Positions 54,805 to 64,000 of a stretch of 64,000 nucleotides of DNA are shown in pieces. The notes under the pieces were generated by a model. The model searched no databases and was not told the DNA's origin. It was given only the letters and a program-made list of their open reading frames with translations. A program made the translations under genes and the position numbers. The stretch lies in NCBI RefSeq assembly GCF_900167155.1, contig NZ_FUXU01000003.1:1-64000 (forward strand). The letters run 5' to 3'. Source of the stretch: Enterovibrio nigricans DSM 22720. Its GTDB lineage: Bacteria; Pseudomonadota; Gammaproteobacteria; Enterobacterales; Vibrionaceae. How positions within the stretch are numbered: the stretch's first letter is position 1; each line of letters begins with the position of its first letter.

Positions 54805-56421
54805 TTAACAAGGGAAGTCAGGCACCAAAATCGTTGGGCCGCTTTCTTCCTGCTTATCGGGGTAGTCGATGGTGTAGTGAAGGCCTCGGCTCTCTTTGCG
54901 CGCCATGGCACATCGCACCATGAGCTCGGCAACCTGGAGTAGATTTCGCATTTCTAACAGGTTGTTAGACACGCGGAAATTACTGTAATACTCGTGCGTT
55001 TCCTGTTTTAACAATTCAATACGGCGAAGCGCACGCTCCAGTCGTTTGGTTGAACGCACGATGCCTACATAGTCCCACATAAACAAACGTAACTCGTGCC
55101 AGTTGTGCTGAAGTACCACCTCTTCATCTGAGCAGCTTACCTGACTTTCATCCCAGTGTGGCAATGACGGGGGAATTTCAGCTTTGGCTGCATTGTCTCC
55201 AATATGTTGGGCGGCAGCCCAAGCATACACAACGCATTCCAACAATGAATTTGAAGCCATGCGATTTGCGCCGTGAAGGCCGGTGTAGCTGACTTCGCCA
55301 ATGGCGTACAAACCTTCCAAATCGGTTTGACCATTTTTATCTACCATCACACCACCACAGGTGTAATGAGCGGCAGGGACAATAGGGACAGCTTGCTTGG
55401 TTAAATCAAAGCCATACGTCATCAGCTTTTCATAGATAGTCGGGAAGTGCTTGATGACAAATTCGGGGTCTTTATGACTGATGTCGATATACATACAGTC
55501 TGCACCCAAACGTTTCATTTCGTAGTCGATAGCACGCGCGACAACATCACGCGGTGCTAATTCTGCACGTGCATCAAAGTCGGCCATGAAACGTGTACCA
55601 TCTGGGCGGCGAAGGTAAGCGCCTTCTCCACGCAGTGCTTCGGTCAGTAAAAAGTTTCGGGCTTCTGGATGAAACAAACAGGTCGGGTGAAACTGGTTAA
55701 ATTCAAGATTGGCTACCCGACAGCCTGCACGCCATGCCATTGCAATCCCGTCGCCAGAGGAGACATCAGGGTTGGATGTGTATTGATATACCTTTGAAGC
55801 GCCGCCGGTTGCAAGCACCACGAACTTCGCGCGAATGGTTTCAACGGCCTCTCTGTCACGGTTCCAGACGTAGGCACCTAGGATGCGGTTTGCGCCAGTG
55901 ATGCCGATTTTCTTGCGAGTGATGAGATCGAGCGCATTGTGACGCTCCAATACATTGATATTCGGATGGTGCAACACGTTGTCTTGTAGCGATGTTTGTA
56001 CCGCCATCCCGGTCGCATCTGCTGCATGCAAAATGCGTCGGTGGCTATGGCCGCCTTCCCGTGTTAAATGGAATTTGGGTTCATCCTCTTTGCTGTCTTC
56101 ATCGAGATCGAACGGTACACCGCCATCGATCAACCACTGAACGCATTCCTTGGCATTCTCTGCAATAAAATTCACGACATCTTCATTGCAAAGGCCATCC
56201 CCTGCGATTTGTGTGTCTTCAACGTGTGATTCTATGGAGTCATTTTCATCAAAAACAGCGGCAATACCGCCCTGAGCATAATACGTCGCGCCTTCATTGC
56301 GCGGTCCTTTACTCAAGACCATCACTTTTTGCGTGGACGCAAGATGCAAAGCGAGTGACAACCCTGATGCGCCACTGCCGATGACCAAAACGTCACAGAT
56401 GTGTTCTTTGTGAGTACTCAT
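54805..56421 (-). CDS. nadB: L-aspartate oxidase
   Basis: 538 residues. Flavoenzyme of NAD synthesis. FAD motif [44 protein letters not shown] and ACGGV-like TCGGVMVD segments. Start [11 protein letters not shown] at 56421. Divergent from rpoE as in E. coli and vibrios, with a 414-bp region between. Confidence 0.96.
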   Translation of the reverse strand: MSTHKEHICDVLVIGSGASGLSLALHLASTQKVMVLSKGPRNEGATYYAQGGIAAVFDENDSIESHVEDTQIAGDGLCNEDVVNFIAENAKECVQWLIDGGVPFDLDEDSKEDEPKFHLTREGGHSHRRILHAADATGMAVQTSLQDNVLHHPNINVLERHNALDLITRKKIGITGANRILGAYVWNRDREAVETIRAKFVVLATGGASKVYQYTSNPDVSSGDGIAMAWRAGCRVANLEFNQFHPTCLFHPEARNFLLTEALRGEGAYLRRPDGTRFMADFDARAELAPRDVVARAIDYEMKRLGADCMYIDISHKDPEFVIKHFPTIYEKLMTYGFDLTKQAVPIVPAAHYTCGGVMVDKNGQTDLEGLYAIGEVSYTGLHGANRMASNSLLECVVYAWAAAQHIGDNAAKAEIPPSLPHWDESQVSCSDEEVVLQHNWHELRLFMWDYVGIVRSTKRLERALRRIELLKQETHEYYSNFRVSNNLLEMRNLLQVAELMVRCAMARKESRGLHYTIDYPDKQEESGPTILVPDFPC

Positions 56422-56835
56422 TGATACGCATTCCTTTCTCTCAAAGCCATGAAGTGCATCTGAGCGCACACGTCTTTGAAACAACGAGATATAGTTATTG
56501 CGTCAGTGTACACCAATCATTCTAGAGGGAGGAAGGCGTAAAGATGCGCAATGCGCAAAAGGACTTTGGATACAGGAAGGGGCGACAATCTGATAGACTT
56601 TGCGAGAGAGATCTGATCATCAAACGATTCTCTGTAAATTCGGGAACTTTCATTTATTTTGTCACTCATACCTTCGTGCTCAATCTTTACGGCTAGCGAC
56701 TCAACGATGAAGTAGCAGACAGTGGCGAAGAGCGAAAAGAAATACCAAATGCTGACATTACGTTGACTGAATCCATGCAGACTCGGTCAAGTAGCAGAGA
56801 CATATTGGTATCAATAATAAGGAGTAAACGCTCGA
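56422..56835. other. Divergent regulatory region between nadB and rpoE
   Basis: 414 bp without a credible gene. Contains the sigma-E promoter at 56643-56670 and a long rpoE leader; the nadB promoter must lie in the left part. No open frame with a ribosome binding site was accepted. Confidence 0.5.
56643..56670 (+). promoter_or_regulatory. Sigma-E promoter of the rpoE operon
   Basis: GGAACTT (56643-56649) and TCATA (56666-56670) are 16 bp apart, close to the sigma-E consensus GGAACTT-N16-TCnnA. It would give autoregulation, with a leader of about 160 bp before rpoE. Confidence 0.65.
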
Positions 56836-57414
56836 ATGAGCGAGCAGTTAACTGATCAAGCCCTGATAGAGCGCGTACAAAGTGGCGATAAGCAAGCATT
56901 TAACCTGTTGGTCATCAAGTATCAGAATAAGGTGTGTAGCCTGATTTCCCGATATGTGAGTAACAGTGGTGATGTACCTGATGTGGCACAAGAAGCCTTC
57001 ATCAAAGCGTACCGTGCTTTACCCGGGTTTCGAGGCGAGAGCGCCTTCTATACTTGGTTGTATCGTATTGCTGTGAATACAGCAAAAAATTATTTAGTGG
57101 CTCAGGGACGCCGTCCGCCTTCTAGTGATATTGATGCCGAAGAGGCAGAAAATTATGAAAATGGTGGCGCGCTGAAAGAAATTTCGAACCCTGAGAACCT
57201 TATGTTGTCAGAACAGTTGAAAGAGGTAGTCTTCAGTACCATCGAAGCGCTGCCGGATGATTTGAAAACGGCGATTACGCTGCGAGAGATTGATGGCTTG
57301 AGCTATGAAGAAATCGCAGAAGTAATGGACTGCCCGGTAGGGACGGTGCGTTCGCGCATATTCCGTGCCAGGGAAGCGGTAGATAAGCGTGTTCGTCCAT
57401 TGATTAATCAGTAA
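56836..57414 (+). CDS. rpoE: Envelope-stress sigma factor E
   Basis: 192 residues. ECF sigma factor: region 2 with DVAQEAFIKAYRALPGF and WLYRIAVNTAKNYL, region 4 with LREIDGLSYEEIAEVM and GTVRSRIFRARE. First of rpoE-rseA-rseB-rseC. ATG 56836 has AAGGAG upstream. Confidence 0.97.
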   Translation: MSEQLTDQALIERVQSGDKQAFNLLVIKYQNKVCSLISRYVSNSGDVPDVAQEAFIKAYRALPGFRGESAFYTWLYRIAVNTAKNYLVAQGRRPPSSDIDAEEAENYENGGALKEISNPENLMLSEQLKEVVFSTIEALPDDLKTAITLREIDGLSYEEIAEVMDCPVGTVRSRIFRAREAVDKRVRPLINQ

Positions 57415-57444
57415 CAGAGTTAACTGTTAATAACGGTGAAATAA

Positions 57445-58071
57445 ATGGCTGGAAAAGAGAATATTTCTGCGTTTTTCGACGGTGATATGACAGATTCAAC
57501 GTCCCTTGACGGTATAGAACTGGATCTGGAAATGCAGCAAACATGGAAAAGTTATGCTGCCACCCGAGATGTAATGCGCGGAGATGCCCCGAAAGAACTA
57601 AGCTGGGACATCGCTTCAAGCGTTGCGTTAGCACTGGAAAATGAGCCTGCTCATGGTGCAGTATCGCAACAAGACGTTATTCCTCTGCAGCAGGCGCAAC
57701 CCACGCCTGCGGCAGCGAGAAAATCGATGCCAATGTGGCTGCAACAATTAACGCAGGTGGGGATGGCGGCAGCCGTATCACTGGCGGTGATTGTTGGCGT
57801 TCAACAGTACAATGGTGGTATTGACACTGATCCAACATTCGCGGAGACGCAACCTCCTGTTCTACAAACTATTCCGCTGTCTGGATCGGCGCAACCTGTT
57901 AGCTTGAGCCGTGATACGCTCCAAGCTAGTCCTTCTGAAGCGCAGCTGATGGAGCAAGGCCGTCGTGTGAACGCGATGTTCCAAGATTATGAGTTACAAC
58001 TTAGACTTAATGCTGATGAGATTGCCCATGAAAGCGATCCGCTAAACACTGAAGTGAGTGTACAAGATTGA
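57445..58071 (+). CDS. rseA: Anti-sigma-E factor RseA
   Basis: 208 residues. Cytoplasmic N-terminal sigma-binding domain (AGKENISAFFDGDM), one membrane segment near 94-115 (VGMAAAVSLAVIVGV) and a periplasmic domain that binds RseB and is cut by DegS/RseP. Follows rpoE by 30 bp and overlaps rseB by 4 bp. Confidence 0.94.
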   Translation: MAGKENISAFFDGDMTDSTSLDGIELDLEMQQTWKSYAATRDVMRGDAPKELSWDIASSVALALENEPAHGAVSQQDVIPLQQAQPTPAAARKSMPMWLQQLTQVGMAAAVSLAVIVGVQQYNGGIDTDPTFAETQPPVLQTIPLSGSAQPVSLSRDTLQASPSEAQLMEQGRRVNAMFQDYELQLRLNADEIAHESDPLNTEVSVQD

Positions 58072-59075
58072 TCAAACCCATCCTGATCGGTGCTATTGCA
58101 CTGGTCAGCCTGGTTGCCAATGCCTCGACGGAAGAAAGCCCCGCCGAGGCATTGCTGCATCATATGCACCAGGCTACTGAACAGTTAGATTATGAACTGT
58201 CTTATATATTGGTTCGCAAAAACAGCATAGAACCTCTCCGTTTTCGACATGCTCTTGTCGATGGAAAATCCTTTGGCCAAATCGCTTACCTCAGTGGTCC
58301 ACCTCGTGAAGTGATTCGCCGAGGGGATGAAATCAGTTACTTTGAACCGGGTATCGATCCCTTCACGATCCAAAGCACACAAATGGTGGCCCCGCTGCCA
58401 GCTATCATGCAGACCAATATTGAGCAACTTGCTAGCATGTATGATTTCGTGCCGCTAGGACGTGCCCGTGAAGCGGGTGTTGCTAGTGATGTCGTCAGGG
58501 TCTCGCCAAAAGATGGCGAGCGATACTCTTACGTTTTGTGGATTGATCAAGATAGCAAACTGTTAGTACGTGCTGATTTATTGGACCGCGATGGCGATCC
58601 AATTGAGCAGTACCGAGCACTTTCGGTGGTTATTTCGCCACAGGTCGGTGATATGATGCGCCAACTTGCAGCCGTTGATTTACCGCCTGTCGTGCATTTA
58701 CCGAATAAACCGAATTCAGATCTGAATTGGCAGGTGATGGATTTGCCTGTGGGCTTTAAGCCGATATACAGCAACAGACACCGTTTACTTATTACCGAGC
58801 GTCCGGTGGAAAGCCAAATGTTTAGCGATGGTCTTTTCAGTTTTTCTGTTTACTTGTCAGAAGCGGACAGTTTTTCGGTACCGGAGCAGCTTGTTCGCAA
58901 AGGTCGCCGTACCTTGCATAGCCATATTTTGGGCAATGCCGAAGTGACAGTGGTGGGTGATATTCCACCAGCAACGGCGAAAAAAGTCGCTGAGTCTGTT
59001 CGTTTTGTTGCAACGCCAAAAGCGCCGATTGCCACGGAAACATTGCCAACGCAGTCAAACGCGGAGCAGCAATGA
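58068..59075 (+). CDS. rseB: Sigma-E regulatory protein RseB
   Basis: 335 residues. A short signal peptide (IKPILIGAIALVSLVANA) and a MucB/RseB lipid-sensing domain, with QMVAPLPAIMQTN and RHRLLITERPVE. The start is TTG 58068 in a TTGA overlap with the rseA stop; no ATG precedes the signal peptide. A non-canonical start with coupled translation should keep RseB below RseA levels. Confidence 0.92.
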   Translation: MIKPILIGAIALVSLVANASTEESPAEALLHHMHQATEQLDYELSYILVRKNSIEPLRFRHALVDGKSFGQIAYLSGPPREVIRRGDEISYFEPGIDPFTIQSTQMVAPLPAIMQTNIEQLASMYDFVPLGRAREAGVASDVVRVSPKDGERYSYVLWIDQDSKLLVRADLLDRDGDPIEQYRALSVVISPQVGDMMRQLAAVDLPPVVHLPNKPNSDLNWQVMDLPVGFKPIYSNRHRLLITERPVESQMFSDGLFSFSVYLSEADSFSVPEQLVRKGRRTLHSHILGNAEVTVVGDIPPATAKKVAESVRFVATPKAPIATETLPTQSNAEQQ

Positions 59076-59566
59076 TAAAAGCACCTGCTGAAGTAACGGG
59101 TAACGACGAGGGTTTTGTTTTTGTACGTTGCCAACAGAAAACCAGCTGTGGCAGCTGTGCATCTAAAAGCAGCTGCGGGACAGGGATTGTAAACAATGCA
59201 CTGCCGGGCAAGGTGCTGGATATTCGAGTGCCGTCAGAGAAAGCATTGGCCGTAGGCTCTATCATCGAAATCGGATTGGAAGAGCAAACGGTGCTGAAAT
59301 CGGCGGTGGTGGTGTATGTATTACCACTTATTTTTGCAATGGCTGGCGCCTTTTTCGGCCAGTTTCTCGCAGATTTACTGACTGCTGGAGAAGGGGTGAT
59401 TATTCTCTCTTCATTGGCAATTGGTGCTGTGGGGCTGCTTGTAGCCCGCTCTGTTTCTCGTAAAATGGAACGAGATGCTGGGATGACACCGACCCTTTTA
59501 CGCGTTTTAGGTACCTCGCTGACCGATGCGGCGGTGATAAATGCCGCAACTGAGGATAGCGACTAG
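59072..59566 (+). CDS. rseC: RseC, SoxR-reducing/sigma-E operon membrane protein
   Basis: 164 residues. An N-terminal Cys-rich motif (C20, C26, C29, C35) that may bind an Fe-S cluster, then two membrane helices (VYVLPLIFAMAGAFFGQFLA and the segment near 110-127). In E. coli RseC acts with the Rsx complex. ATGA overlap with rseB. Confidence 0.93.
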   Translation: MIKAPAEVTGNDEGFVFVRCQQKTSCGSCASKSSCGTGIVNNALPGKVLDIRVPSEKALAVGSIIEIGLEEQTVLKSAVVVYVLPLIFAMAGAFFGQFLADLLTAGEGVIILSSLAIGAVGLLVARSVSRKMERDAGMTPTLLRVLGTSLTDAAVINAATEDSD

Positions 59567-59642
59567 CCATTAATTTCGGTAGAATCCCGCCACTTGATCT
59601 ATAGATCTTCAAATTTTCACTAACGAGTTAGTCACACCATCT

Positions 59643-61439
59643 ATGAAGCACATTCGTAACTTTTCGATTATTGCCCACATTGACCACGGCAAATCGACCC
59701 TATCAGACCGTTTGATTCAGGTTTGTGGCGGTCTTAGCGACCGTGAAATGGCCGCACAGGTTCTGGACTCCATGGATCTGGAACGCGAACGTGGTATCAC
59801 CATCAAAGCACAGAGTGTGACGCTGAATTACACAGCGCAAGATGGGGAAACCTATCAATTGAACTTCATCGACACCCCTGGACACGTTGACTTCTCCTAT
59901 GAAGTATCACGCTCTCTGGCGGCATGTGAAGGTGCTTTGCTGGTGGTTGATGCAGGTCAGGGTGTTGAAGCTCAGACGCTGGCTAACTGCTACACCGCGA
60001 TTGAAATGGACCTGGAAGTGGTGCCAATTCTGAACAAAATCGACTTGCCAGCTGCCGATCCTGATCGCGTAGCGGAAGAGATTGAAGACATCGTGGGTAT
60101 CGACGCGACAGAAGCAACCCGCTGTTCGGCGAAAACTGGCCTTGGTGTTGATCTTGTTCTTGAAGATATCGTGCGCAGCATTCCATCACCAGAAGGTGAT
60201 CCTGACGCGCCGCTACAAGCACTGATCATTGATTCATGGTTCGATAACTACCTGGGTGTGGTTTCTTTGGTTCGTATTAAAAATGGCGAACTGAAGAAGG
60301 GCGAAAAAATTAAAGTGATGAGCACCGGCCAAGTATGGGGTGTTGATCGCATCGGTATCTTTACGCCGAAACAAACGGATACACAAGGCCTTCGTACTGG
60401 TGAGGTAGGTTGGGTTGTTTGTGGTATCAAAGACATCCTGGGCGCACCTGTTGGTGATACCCTGACGTTGGCAAAACACGGTGCAGAAAAAGCGTTACCG
60501 GGCTTTAAGAAAGTGAAGCCACAGGTATATGCTGGTCTGTTCCCTGTGTCTTCTGACGATTATGAAAACTTCCGTGATGCACTGGGCAAATTGAGCCTGA
60601 ACGATGCGTCTCTGTTCTATGAGCCAGAGAACTCGGCAGCACTGGGCTTTGGTTTCCGTTGTGGTTTCCTTGGCATGCTGCACATGGAAATCATTCAAGA
60701 GCGTCTTGAGCGTGAATACAACCTTGATTTGATCACTACAGCACCAACCGTGGTGTATGAAGTGAAGAAAACCAACGGTGATATCTTGTACGTGGATAGC
60801 CCGGCGAAATTGCCTCCAACGAATGACGTTGAGATCATGGGCGAGCCGATTGCACGTTGTCATATCCTTGTGCCATCAGAATACCTCGGTAACGTAATTA
60901 CCTTGTGTGTTGAGAAACGTGGTAGTCAGGTTGATATGGTTTATCACGGCAACCAAGTAGCGCTGACATATGACATTCCAATGGCTGAAGTGGTTCTCGA
61001 CTTCTTTGACCGTTTGAAGTCGACCTCGCGTGGCTATGCATCGCTGGATTACAACTTCCAACGCTATGAGCCATCAAACATGGTGCGTGTAGACGTCCTA
61101 TTGAACGGTGATAACGTGGATGCATTGGCAATCATTACTCACAAAGATCACGCGCAAACTCGTGGCCGTGATTTGGTTGAGAAGATGAAAGAATTTATTC
61201 CTCGCCAACAGTTTGATATCGCGATTCAGGCAGCTATCGGTACGCACATTATTGCGCGTTCAACCGTGAAGCAGCTACGTAAGAACGTAACCGCGAAATG
61301 TTACGGCGGTGACGTAAGCCGTAAGAAAAAACTGCTGCAGAAGCAGAAAGAAGGTAAGAAGCGTATGAAGCAGATCGGTAACGTTGAACTGCCTCAAGAA
61401 GCATTCTTGGCAATTCTGCACGTAGGCAAAGATAAATAA
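59643..61439 (+). CDS. lepA: Elongation factor 4 (LepA)
   Basis: 598 residues. Translational GTPase: G1 [15 protein letters not shown]3 DTPGHVDF, G4 NKIDLP, then the EF-G-like domains and the LepA-specific C-terminal domain ([20 protein letters not shown]). Co-transcribed with lepB. Confidence 0.97.
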   Translation: MKHIRNFSIIAHIDHGKSTLSDRLIQVCGGLSDREMAAQVLDSMDLERERGITIKAQSVTLNYTAQDGETYQLNFIDTPGHVDFSYEVSRSLAACEGALLVVDAGQGVEAQTLANCYTAIEMDLEVVPILNKIDLPAADPDRVAEEIEDIVGIDATEATRCSAKTGLGVDLVLEDIVRSIPSPEGDPDAPLQALIIDSWFDNYLGVVSLVRIKNGELKKGEKIKVMSTGQVWGVDRIGIFTPKQTDTQGLRTGEVGWVVCGIKDILGAPVGDTLTLAKHGAEKALPGFKKVKPQVYAGLFPVSSDDYENFRDALGKLSLNDASLFYEPENSAALGFGFRCGFLGMLHMEIIQERLEREYNLDLITTAPTVVYEVKKTNGDILYVDSPAKLPPTNDVEIMGEPIARCHILVPSEYLGNVITLCVEKRGSQVDMVYHGNQVALTYDIPMAEVVLDFFDRLKSTSRGYASLDYNFQRYEPSNMVRVDVLLNGDNVDALAIITHKDHAQTRGRDLVEKMKEFIPRQQFDIAIQAAIGTHIIARSTVKQLRKNVTAKCYGGDVSRKKKLLQKQKEGKKRMKQIGNVELPQEAFLAILHVGKDK

Positions 61440-61471
61440 TAAAAACGGATTTGGAAGGTTAGGGGAACACA

Positions 61472-62371
61472 ATGGCTAATACTTTTTCGCTAATTTTGGT
61501 GCTTGTCACCCTGTTTACAGGGATCATTTGGGCACTGGATAAATTCGTATGGGTACCGCGTCGTCAATTGAAGGCGGCAGAGGTGCTCCAGTTGGAAAGC
61601 GGAGAAGTCAGCGAGGAGCAAGTGGCGCAAGTCGCACCTCAGCCAAGCTGGATTGAAACATCGGCGTCTGTGTTCCCTGTTATTGGCCTCGTATTGGTTT
61701 TGCGATCTTTTATTTACGAGCCGTTCCAAATCCCGTCTGGTTCCATGATGCCGACCCTGCTCGTGGGTGACTTCATCCTCGTGGAGAAGTTTGCTTACGG
61801 CTTGAAAGATCCTGTGTTCCGCCATCAGTTAGTTGAAACGGGTGAGCCTGAACGCGGCGATGTGGTGGTGTTTAAGTACCCGCCACAACCTAGCATTGAC
61901 TTTATCAAGCGTGTTGTTGGTGTACCGGGCGATACCGTGCGTTACACCGAAGACAAGCGTCTCTGCATTAAGAAAGAAGGCGAATCTACGTGTGAATTTG
62001 TACCCGTAGATAACGTTCATCAGAGCGGGTTTACACAACGAGGTGTTAATCTTATCCAAGCTGAGGAAATTCTCGGTCAAGAGCCACACGAAATTTTGGT
62101 GAATCCTTACATTCCAAACCAAACAGGTCAGTATTATCCGACGCCTGGTTTGGGTGAATGGGTGGTGCCAGAAGGGCAGTACTTTGTGATGGGTGATAAC
62201 CGAGACAACAGCAAGGACAGCCGCTTCTGGGGATTTGTGCCTGAAGAAAATCTGGTGGGTAAAGCAGTCGGTATCTGGATCAGTTTCGAATTTGATGAAC
62301 AAGGCGACAGCTTTTTGCCGTCTTGGGTACCTGTCGGCGTACGGTTTGACCGTATCGGCGGCATTGATTAA
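61472..62371 (+). CDS. lepB: Signal peptidase I
   Basis: 299 residues. Two N-terminal membrane segments, catalytic Ser S91 in PSGSMMPTL, catalytic Lys K146 in [14 protein letters not shown] and the box E segment [11 protein letters not shown]. Cleaves signal peptides at the periplasmic face. Confidence 0.96.
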   Translation: MANTFSLILVLVTLFTGIIWALDKFVWVPRRQLKAAEVLQLESGEVSEEQVAQVAPQPSWIETSASVFPVIGLVLVLRSFIYEPFQIPSGSMMPTLLVGDFILVEKFAYGLKDPVFRHQLVETGEPERGDVVVFKYPPQPSIDFIKRVVGVPGDTVRYTEDKRLCIKKEGESTCEFVPVDNVHQSGFTQRGVNLIQAEEILGQEPHEILVNPYIPNQTGQYYPTPGLGEWVVPEGQYFVMGDNRDNSKDSRFWGFVPEENLVGKAVGIWISFEFDEQGDSFLPSWVPVGVRFDRIGGID

Positions 62372-62382
62372 CTTGGAACGAC

Positions 62383-63057
62383 ATGACAACACCAACAAAT
62401 AAATTGCAGCGTCGTATTCGCTATGAATTTAGCGATGCGGCGCTTCTTAGTCTCTCCCTGACACACCGAAGCGCCAGTGGATACCACAATGAGCGCCTAG
62501 AGTTTCTGGGAGATTCTATCTTGAGTTTCGTTATTGCTGACGATCTCTACCATCGTTTCCCGAACGTTGATGAAGGTGACATGAGCCGTATGCGTGCAAC
62601 GCTGGTTCGTGGTAACACGCTGGCCGAACTGGGCCGCGAGTTTGATCTTGGTGACGTATTGCAATTGGGCCCGGGTGAGCTGAAAAGTGGTGGATTCCGC
62701 CGCGATTCAATTCTGGCCGATGCGGTAGAAGCCATTATCGGTGCTATCTATCTCGACAGCGATCTGGAAACGGTACGTGGAATTGTACTGGGTTGGTACA
62801 AAGAGCGTCTGGACACTATTCAGCCAGGTGCTAACCAAAAAGACCCGAAAACACGCCTTCAGGAATCCCTGCAAGGGCGTCGCAAACCACTGCCTGCCTA
62901 TAATGTGATTAAAGTGCAGGGCGAAGCACATAACCAACAGTTCACGGTTGAGTGCGAAGTAGCAGGTCTGGATCGACCTGTCGTAGGAAAGGGCAGCAGT
63001 CGACGCAAGGCTGAGCAAGCGGCTGCAGAACTGGCATTACAAAAGCTGGATTCATGA
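62383..63057 (+). CDS. rnc: Ribonuclease III
   Basis: 224 residues. Catalytic [14 protein letters not shown], second metal-site region [16 protein letters not shown] and a C-terminal dsRNA-binding domain ([18 protein letters not shown]). Processes rRNA and mRNA. Overlaps era by 4 bp. Confidence 0.97.
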   Translation: MTTPTNKLQRRIRYEFSDAALLSLSLTHRSASGYHNERLEFLGDSILSFVIADDLYHRFPNVDEGDMSRMRATLVRGNTLAELGREFDLGDVLQLGPGELKSGGFRRDSILADAVEAIIGAIYLDSDLETVRGIVLGWYKERLDTIQPGANQKDPKTRLQESLQGRRKPLPAYNVIKVQGEAHNQQFTVECEVAGLDRPVVGKGSSRRKAEQAAAELALQKLDS

Positions 63058-63968
63058 CAGACACGCAGCAAACTCACCACTGTGGCTTTATCGCCATTGT
63101 TGGACGCCCAAATGTGGGAAAATCTACGCTTCTAAACCGCCTTGTCGGGCAGAAGCTGTCAATCACGTCACGCAAACCACAAACCACGCGTCACCGCATC
63201 ATGGGTGTTGATACCCGTGATGGCTATCAAGCGGTTTATGTGGATACGCCGGGGCTTCATATTGAAGAAAAACGTACCATCAACCGGTTGATGAACCGTG
63301 CAGCGTCTAGCTCACTGACCGACGTTGAATTGGTACTGTTCCTTGTTGATGGCACGATTTGGACAGCAGATGACGAAATGGTATTAAACAAGCTCAAGAA
63401 ATCTGGGCTGCCTGTTGTTTTGCTGATCAACAAAGTGGATAACGTCAAAGAAAAAAGCGAACTGTTTCCGCATCTGCAAGCGCTGAGCGAGAAAATGGAC
63501 TTCGTTGATGTTGTGCCTGTTTCTGCAAAGAGCGGTAAAAATATTGATGTGGTCGAGAAGTTGGTTCGTCAGCACTTGCCGGTGTGTGAGTGGTACTTCC
63601 CTGAGGAGTACGTGACTGACCGTTCTCAACGCTTTATGGCGTCTGAAATTATTCGTGAAAAGCTGATGCGTTTTACGGGTGATGAACTGCCTTATTCAGT
63701 GACGGTAGAAATCGAACGCTTTGATTACAACCCTGAAACCGATGGTTTCGAGATCAATGGTTTGATTTTGGTTGAACGTAGCGGTCAGAAGAAAATGGTG
63801 ATCGGTAAAGGTGGCGATAAAATCAAAACCATTGGCCGTGAAGCCCGTCTGGACATGCAAGAGCTGTTCGACCGTAAGGTTTACCTCGAACTTTGGGTGA
63901 AAGTGAAGTCAGGTTGGGCTGATGACGAGCGCGCATTGCGCAGTCTTGGCTATATCGACGATCTATAA
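63054..63968 (+). CDS. era: GTPase Era
   Basis: 304 residues. G1 [15 protein letters not shown]3 DTPGLH, G4 NKVD, and a C-terminal KH domain ([18 protein letters not shown]) that binds the 3' end of 16S rRNA. ATGA overlap with rnc. Complete within the window. Confidence 0.97.
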   Translation: MTDTQQTHHCGFIAIVGRPNVGKSTLLNRLVGQKLSITSRKPQTTRHRIMGVDTRDGYQAVYVDTPGLHIEEKRTINRLMNRAASSSLTDVELVLFLVDGTIWTADDEMVLNKLKKSGLPVVLLINKVDNVKEKSELFPHLQALSEKMDFVDVVPVSAKSGKNIDVVEKLVRQHLPVCEWYFPEEYVTDRSQRFMASEIIREKLMRFTGDELPYSVTVEIERFDYNPETDGFEINGLILVERSGQKKMVIGKGGDKIKTIGREARLDMQELFDRKVYLELWVKVKSGWADDERALRSLGYIDDL

Positions 63969-64000
63969 GCCCTTTCTTCGTCATACTTAAAATACACCAG

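Overview
The window is a gammaproteobacterial chromosome segment. Its gene order (mltC-yggX-mutY | trmB-glsA; hemW-rdgB-yggU-yggT-proC-yggS | pilT-pilU; ruvX-yqgE-gshB-rsmE-endA-sprT-metK | tkt; epd-pgk-fbaA-mscS; nadB | rpoE-rseABC-lepA-lepB-rnc-era) is that of the large chromosome of the Vibrionaceae. I infer a marine member of that family. A genus such as Grimontia, Enterovibrio or Photobacterium is possible, but the sequence alone does not settle it.

Layout. (1) Positions 1-3287: an AT-rich accessory stretch with two divergent genes, an ORC/CDC6-like AAA+ ATPase and an adenine-N6 DNA methyltransferase with a fused target-recognition-like domain, then about 700 bp without genes. (2) 3288-5618: mrcB (PBP1b). 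(3) 5742-18892: a complete second-type chemotaxis gene set of about 12 kb: STAS, CheY, CheA, two CheW, a soluble triple-PAS receptor, CheR, CheD, CheB, an MCP-like protein with a CheZ-like motif, a second STAS and a REC-PP2C-HATPase protein. It resembles V. cholerae chemotaxis cluster III, which there lies on the small chromosome. Here it sits inside a tRNA locus and is bracketed by two near-identical tRNA-Phe/tRNA-Thr pairs; the right-hand locus continues with another tRNA-Phe, a tRNA-Asn and the debris of a second tRNA-Asn. (4) 19029-37752: housekeeping genes for cell wall turnover, DNA and RNA repair or modification, glutamine and glutathione metabolism, proline synthesis, heme-related radical SAM chemistry and type IV pilus retraction. 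(5) 37842-46612: metK and the sugar-phosphate genes tkt, epd, pgk and fbaA, with a NRAMP-related transporter between tkt and epd. (6) 46786-54714: tandem mscS genes, a solitary gcvH, a LysR regulator behind ygfZ and an aminoacyl-tRNA deacylase-like gene, sdhE-ygfX and a transmembrane chemoreceptor. (7) 54805-63968: nadB divergent from the sigma-E operon and lepA-lepB-rnc-era.

How they may work together. The chemotaxis cluster combines a signalling core with two extra elements: a partner-switch module (STAS proteins plus a phosphatase/kinase fused to a receiver domain) and a candidate CheY phosphatase embedded in an MCP-like protein; no separate cheZ, cheC or cheX gene is present in the cluster. 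Its promoter region carries a sigma-S-like -10 element and an FNR-like palindrome, which fits a stationary-phase, oxygen-related role. The ATPase/methylase pair is the best candidate in the window for a poorly described defence or epigenetic module, but its left side may be cut by the window edge. No rRNA, CRISPR array, integrase or transposase was seen.
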